From NCBI GenBank assembly GCA_014896635.1, contig JADBKA010000190.1:1-9124 (forward strand): a stretch of DNA of 9,124 bases, in the 5' to 3' direction. How positions within the stretch are numbered: the first letter of the stretch is position 1; each line of letters starts with the position of its first letter. The notes beneath the pieces were generated by a model, which was not told the origin of the DNA, did no database searches, and saw nothing but the letters and a program-made list of their open reading frames with translations. The position numbers and the translations under genes were made by a program. The DNA comes from Ktedonobacteraceae bacterium (lineage in GTDB: Bacteria > Chloroflexota > Ktedonobacteria > Ktedonobacterales > Ktedonobacteraceae). This document shows, piece by piece, positions 5,202-9,124 of this stretch.

Positions 5202-5885
5202 CTAGTTCTCGCCAGGAGTCCCGACCTTGCCAATGGCACTTCTCAGACTCTGGCGGCGATTCACCAGCCAGTCGGCAAGCACCAGATTGAGCACGATGCT
5301 TAGCCAGACACCCGTACCCAGAGTCTCACTGAGCAGCGTCGCAAAGCCTCCAGCAGGCAGCGGACCTTTCAAGAACTGCAACAGAATCATCAGGGGTACG
5401 ATGCCACGCGCAAAGACCGCCGCCAGAGTGATCGCATAATTGCGCACCATCCAGAGACGGTGCTCGGCCACCTTCTTCTGGCGAATCGCGCGAAAAGCCT
5501 TCCAGATGCTCAAGAGCCAGAGCACATCGAGCGTGAGAAAGGCAACCTGCTCGTCGAATCGTTCTGTAAAGAGCGCAACAAACAGAGCAGTCACACCACT
5601 CACGAACACGCTCCAAACATAGATGCGACCGCTGATTCGATGCACCTGGATGTGCTGGCTACGAATACCGGGGAAAAACTGAATGATACCGGCAAGCACC
5701 GCGACGGTTGCCAGAACAATATGGATGGCAAGAAAAGAATAGTAGACATATACTAAAGAGACCAGTGGCAACTGTTTCTGTTCCGCGAAAATGGCCCTGG
5801 TTGTCAGGAGCGTCACGCCGGTCATCAAAATGATGAACAGAATCAGCGAACCCCAGCCGATATTTTTCCTTTTGATTTGTAGCAT
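5202..5885 (-). CDS. DUF2306-type integral membrane protein
   Basis: This 227-residue protein has about six hydrophobic helices, near 12-32, 46-70, 86-106, 114-130, 148-170 and 189-207. It resembles the DUF2306 family of predicted membrane proteins. Supporting features are H55 inside the second helix, the loop VHRISGRIYVW (81-91) and EHRLWMVRNYAIT (141-153), which carry the spaced His, Arg and Gly residues typical of that family. Histidines inside or beside helices could hold haem or a metal, but this is inference. The N-terminus (MLQIKRKNIGW) is positively charged, consistent with a cytoplasmic start. The ATG at 5885 is preceded by GGAG with nine bases of spacing, and a good promoter lies upstream (5950-5978). 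It converges on accA and diverges from the LuxR-type regulator. The physiological role is unknown. Confidence 0.85.
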   Translation of the reverse strand: MLQIKRKNIGWGSLILFIILMTGVTLLTTRAIFAEQKQLPLVSLVYVYYSFLAIHIVLATVAVLAGIIQFFPGIRSQHIQVHRISGRIYVWSVFVSGVTALFVALFTERFDEQVAFLTLDVLWLLSIWKAFRAIRQKKVAEHRLWMVRNYAITLAAVFARGIVPLMILLQFLKGPLPAGGFATLLSETLGTGVWLSIVLNLVLADWLVNRRQSLRSAIGKVGTPGEN

Positions 5886-5949
5886 ATCTCATATCTCCGA
5901 TGTCACAAAAAGTTCCCAGGCCAATTGCATTACCTGTGTTATGGCATGA

Positions 5950-5978
5950 ATTATAAGATGCAACTCCTGGCTTGCCAT
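5950..5978 (-). promoter_or_regulatory. Promoter of the DUF2306 gene
   Basis: The minus strand reads ATGGCA, exactly 17 bases, then the consensus TATAAT (plus-strand 5950-5955). The -35 box matches 4 of 6 consensus bases. Transcription would start near 5943, leaving a leader of about 58 bases that includes the GGAG ribosome binding site. Confidence 0.5.
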
Positions 5979-6152
5979 CATCCAGTATGGGTGATAATCT
6001 GGGATGAAAAAAGTGGGAGTTGAGGGGCTGCAAGTCTCCTCTGGTGGCTGGTCAGCTCCAGGAGCCAGCACTGCACTTTCAAACAAGAGCCTGTCTAAAG
6101 ATTGAGTGCAAAGCATCTAACGCACTGTTGACGCGCACCCCATGCTGTAAGT

Positions 6153-6181
6153 TTGCATCGCACGCGCTCACCTGCTATACT
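6153..6181 (+). promoter_or_regulatory. Promoter of the LuxR-type regulator gene
   Basis: TTGCAT (6153-6158), exactly 17 bases, then TATACT (6176-6181), preceded by TGC, which makes an extended -10. It is the best promoter match in the window. Transcription would start near 6188, about 100 bases before the ATG at 6289. It fits a housekeeping sigma-70 holoenzyme. Confidence 0.6.
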
Positions 6182-6229
6182 CACTGACATTGAAAGATAC
6201 ACATGCGTTCGTACACAGGATCAAGGCAA

Positions 6230-6271
6230 TATAGCTATACCGGCAGCGACTCCTGCTGCATGTAGGGCTAT
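6230..6271 (+). repeat. Palindrome and nested hairpin in the regulator's leader
   Basis: TATAGCTATA (6230-6239) is a perfect ten-base palindrome. Alternatively, ATAGC (6231-6235) can pair with GCTAT (6267-6271), enclosing GCAGC (6243-6247) paired with GCTGC (6255-6259). These structures are mutually exclusive and sit 8 to 50 bases before the ribosome binding site. The palindrome could be an operator or the pair a leader switch. The arms are short, so the significance is uncertain. Confidence 0.3.
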
Positions 6272-6288
6272 CGGGAGAAGAGGCAAGC

Positions 6289-9090
6289 ATGGCATCACAG
6301 AGCAATCATATTAGAAAGCTACCAATCTCTTCTACGGGGCGTCCTGCTCCAGAACCACTTGCATTGCTGGCGCCCAAACTCCGGCCACCTCGCCTGCACG
6401 CCTCGCTTATTGAGCGAGAGCGTTTGCTGGCCCAACTTGATAGCAGTCTGGAAGGGAAGCTCACGCTGCTCTCAGCGCCGACCGGTTTCGGCAAAACGAC
6501 ACTGGTCCGCCAGTGGCTTGCCAGGCTTGAGCGAGGGGACCGTAGTGACGGCCAGCAGCAGACCACTGCCTGGGTTTCACTTGACGCAAGCGATAACGAC
6601 GCCATACGCTTCTGGCACTACGTCATCAGCGCGTGCCGGGCCTGGCAGACTCCAGTTCCCGCCGGGCAATCTGCTCTCGCGCTGCTCCAGCAAGCACAAC
6701 GATCTCCTTTTCTCTCTCTGGATACTGTCCTGACAACGTTCCTCAACGAGCTGAACCAGCTCTCCAGCAGTGGGATTCTGGTCCTGGAAGACTATCATGT
6801 GATCAACTCGCCTCAGATCCATGAATCGGTATCTTTTCTGCTGGAGCACCTGCCAGCAACACTGCACATCATCATGATTACGCGAACTGATCCTCCACTG
6901 CCGCTGGCACGCCTGCGCGCCCACAACGATTTGCATGAACTACGCGCCGCCGACCTGCGCTTCTCACTGGAAGAGACTCGGACCTTTTTGCAACAGGTAA
7001 TCTCCTTTGAACTTACCCCACAACTCATCAGCCATCTCGATACAAGCATGGAAGGCTGGGCAACCGGACTGCGCCTGGTCACGCTTGCCCTCCAGCGACG
7101 AATGAGTCAGCAGGAAGCCGAGCACTTCCTGGCGACTTTCTCTGGAAGCCAGCCACATCTGCTGGAGTTTTTCGTGACCGAGATACTGGATGTGCAACCA
7201 GCCCCAATCCAGTCTTTTCTCCTCAAGACGTGTATCCTTGATCGCCTGAGCGGCCCTCTATGCGAGGCAGTGACGGGAGAGAAGAAGAGCGATCAATTGC
7301 TGGCGACAATGGAGCGTGACAACCTGTTCCTGCAATCGCTTGAGGGGTCCGGGTACTGGTATCGCTATCATCCCCTGTTCGCGGAGGCCATGCAACACGA
7401 GGCCCGGCAGCGCCTGGGAGAACAGGCACTGCGCATATGCTATGAAAAAGCCAGCATGTGGTATGAACAACAGGGCATGTTCACTGAAGCGATAGAAGCA
7501 GCACTCAAGGCAGAAGCATTTGCACGGGTCGCTATCCTTGTTGAGCGGATCATCAAGCCGCATTATCAGACTGAAATGCATGAACTGCGCACACTACGAC
7601 GCTGGCTATCAGCGTTACCGGAAGAGGTGCTTGAACTGCATCCACAGCTCTGCCTGCGCTTCGTCATGCTACTGCTGTTCTCCAGACATGGACAGGAACC
7701 GGCAGGCCGGAAGAAGATGGACCACCTGCTGCACATGGCAGAGCGTTTCTGGCAGGCCGGAGAGCATTTCGACGAACTGGGAAAGATCTATGCAGCTCGC
7801 GCTCTGGTGGTGGGAGAACGAGGAGACATCATCGAGGCCGCGCGCCTGGCACGGCAGGCGCTGACATGGCTACCGGAAGGTGAACCGCAGTGGCGTGGCG
7901 CCTGTCTACGCTTTCTGGGAACGGAGGCGTTGCTCTATGGCAGGCTCCATGATGCACAACAGATGTTCGTGGAGACCGTAACACTCTATAAGGCCGCCGG
8001 CAATAGCTACGCGACGTGCGCCGCTCTGACCAGGCTTGGACAGGTATATATGCTCCAGGGAGAGCTACACCTGGCAGCCGAGGTGTACCGCGAAGTGCTC
8101 ACAATGGCAGGCCGGGACATCTCCGACCGGGGCAATGCGCTGCTCGGCCTGGCCCGGCTCTCTTATGAATGGAATGCTCTGGAACAAGCGGAGCAGGAAG
8201 CACAGGAGGCACTGGCTATTGGTGAGCGCACTGCGGATGAGATGCTCCAGGTCCATGCGCCTCTCGTCCTGGCAGATCTTCAGCAGGCTCGCGGAGAAAG
8301 CGAACAGGCCCGGCACAGATTGCATACGCTCCTGGCTCGCACACACTCACAAAGCTCTCCCTGGCTCTACCGCGAAATACTTGCCAGGCAGGCCCGGCTC
8401 GCGCTGGCTAGCGGGAACCTGGTTGCAGTCGAACGCTGGTCCACAATGAGAACTGTACAGGGAGAAACAGTAGCGGGAGAGACCATTTCCCGCCTGCAAC
8501 TGGAGCAAGAAGAGCTGCTTTTTGCTCGTATGCTTATCGCCCAGGGGAAGGCAGAAGAGGCGCTGCGCTTGCTCGCAATGTGGCAGGAAGAGGCGCGCCA
8601 GTATGGGCGTGTCAGAAGCGAAATAGAGATAGCGATACTCACGGCTCTGGCATATGCCGCTCAGGAACAACAGCCCCCGGCGCTACAAAGACTGCAAGAG
8701 GCACTGACGCTTGCTCACGCCGAGGGATACCAGCGTCTCTTTCTGGATGAAGGAGAGGAAATAGCGTCTCTCCTGCGCGCCATGTCGTCCACGATTGGGA
8801 AGAACCCGCTCAGAGCGTATGTACGGACGCTTCTGCTTGCTTTTACTCAGCAGCAGAGCGGGCAGCCCTTACCAGCATCTATTGTAGCATCGCTCATTGA
8901 GCCGTTGAGTCCACAGGAGCAGCGCGTGCTACGCATGCTGGTGGCCGGCTATAGCAACCCGGAGATTGCCGAGGCGCTGGTCGTCTCCCCCAATACGGTA
9001 AAGACGCAGGTGCGAAGCATCTATCGCAAGTTGAACGTGAGTAGCCGGCAGGAGGCGCGCAAGCTGATACGCGAGCAGGGATTACTCTAA
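6289..9090 (+). CDS. MalT-like LuxR-family transcriptional regulator (STAND ATPase, helical repeats, LuxR helix-turn-helix)
   Basis: This 933-residue single-polypeptide signal sensor and DNA-binding activator has the architecture of E. coli MalT. An N-terminal STAND NTPase module (about 25-340) has Walker A APTGFGKTT (63-71), AWVSLDASDNDAIRFW (94-109), Walker B ILVLEDYHVI (163-172) and TRTDPPL (198-204). Its winged-helix part contains WATGLRLVTLAL (257-268) and YRYHPLFAEAM. A long all-helical stretch (about 375-820), rich in Ala, Leu, Glu and Gln, resembles tetratricopeptide-like repeats that bind an inducer or partner. The C-terminal LuxR domain (873-933) has LSPQEQRVLRML, NPEIAEALVVSPNTVKTQV and RKLNVSSRQEA. 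In this family the inducer and ATP drive oligomerisation on DNA; the inducer here cannot be told from sequence. The ATG at 6289 has AGAGG five bases upstream and a strong promoter at 6153. It diverges from the DUF2306 gene, a possible target. The protein is full length, with no sign of a frameshift. Confidence 0.95.
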   Translation: MASQSNHIRKLPISSTGRPAPEPLALLAPKLRPPRLHASLIERERLLAQLDSSLEGKLTLLSAPTGFGKTTLVRQWLARLERGDRSDGQQQTTAWVSLDASDNDAIRFWHYVISACRAWQTPVPAGQSALALLQQAQRSPFLSLDTVLTTFLNELNQLSSSGILVLEDYHVINSPQIHESVSFLLEHLPATLHIIMITRTDPPLPLARLRAHNDLHELRAADLRFSLEETRTFLQQVISFELTPQLISHLDTSMEGWATGLRLVTLALQRRMSQQEAEHFLATFSGSQPHLLEFFVTEILDVQPAPIQSFLLKTCILDRLSGPLCEAVTGEKKSDQLLATMERDNLFLQSLEGSGYWYRYHPLFAEAMQHEARQRLGEQALRICYEKASMWYEQQGMFTEAIEAALKAEAFARVAILVERIIKPHYQTEMHELRTLRRWLSALPEEVLELHPQLCLRFVMLLLFSRHGQEPAGRKKMDHLLHMAERFWQAGEHFDELGKIYAARALVVGERGDIIEAARLARQALTWLPEGEPQWRGACLRFLGTEALLYGRLHDAQQMFVETVTLYKAAGNSYATCAALTRLGQVYMLQGELHLAAEVYREVLTMAGRDISDRGNALLGLARLSYEWNALEQAEQEAQEALAIGERTADEMLQVHAPLVLADLQQARGESEQARHRLHTLLARTHSQSSPWLYREILARQARLALASGNLVAVERWSTMRTVQGETVAGETISRLQLEQEELLFARMLIAQGKAEEALRLLAMWQEEARQYGRVRSEIEIAILTALAYAAQEQQPPALQRLQEALTLAHAEGYQRLFLDEGEEIASLLRAMSSTIGKNPLRAYVRTLLLAFTQQQSGQPLPASIVASLIEPLSPQEQRVLRMLVAGYSNPEIAEALVVSPNTVKTQVRSIYRKLNVSSRQEARKLIREQGLL

Positions 9091-9124
9091 GCAACTCTCC
9101 ATAGATTTTTCTTCTTCCTATCCC

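Larger units (their letters stand above)
5886..6288. other. 403-base divergent spacer between the DUF2306 gene and the LuxR-type regulator
   Basis: It contains a minus-strand promoter (5950-5978) and a plus-strand extended -10 promoter (6153-6181), about 175 bases apart. The stretch between them holds no convincing gene. A 75-codon minus-strand frame (5889-6116) has no ribosome binding site and runs through the minus promoter. No repeated operator common to both promoters was seen. Confidence 0.6.

Noticed and set aside
6046..6069. GCTGG/CCAGC and GCTCC-A-GGAGC inverted repeats in the divergent spacer
   Set aside because: The arms are only five bases, the inner loop is too small to form RNA, and no second copy was found near either promoter.
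5889..6116. A 75-codon minus-strand frame immediately upstream of the DUF2306 gene
   Set aside because: It has no ribosome binding site, overlaps the TATAAT promoter at 5950-5978 and has no family resemblance.

Overview
This window looks like chromosomal DNA from a bacterium of the Chloroflexota, and the class Ktedonobacteria is my best guess. That is an inference from gene content: a compact SigA-type sigma factor, split accD/accA carboxyltransferase genes directly behind ftsY, a short zinc-ribbon protein, and a very large MalT-type LuxR regulator of the kind that is abundant in that group. No rRNA, tRNA, transposase, integrase or CRISPR array was seen.

Layout. Positions 87-1061 (minus) encode an RpoD/SigA-family sigma factor. 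Its start is fixed by a perfect AAGGAGG, and a long stem-loop (8-70) lies just past its stop. Positions 1062-1804 are a 743-base divergent intergenic region with promoter-like sequences and one doubtful 29-codon ORF. Positions 1805-2026 (plus) encode a 73-residue zinc-ribbon protein. Between it and ftsY (2027-2288) lie two inverted repeats, an extended -10-like sequence and an AUG-stop overlap ahead of the ftsY GTG. ftsY (2289-3284), accD (3298-4152) and accA (4192-5172) form a tight plus-strand cluster, probably an operon. A convergent minus-strand gene (5202-5885) encodes a six-helix DUF2306-type membrane protein. A 403-base divergent spacer separates it from a 933-residue STAND-ATPase/LuxR regulator (6289-9090).

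How the genes fit together. FtsY is the signal recognition particle receptor, which delivers nascent membrane proteins. AccD and AccA form the carboxyltransferase half of acetyl-CoA carboxylase, which makes malonyl-CoA for fatty acid synthesis. Co-transcription would tie membrane protein insertion to membrane lipid supply. The biotin carboxylase and carrier genes (accC, accB) are not in the window. The MalT-like regulator and the DUF2306 protein are divergently transcribed, so the regulator may control its neighbour, but no operator shared by both promoters was found.

Most of the window is ordinary housekeeping. The parts most worth a second look are the structured ftsY leader, the two long hairpins without U-tracts, the altered AccA active-site loop and the large sigma/zinc-ribbon intergenic region. 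I found no convincing new defence, mobile or biosynthetic system.
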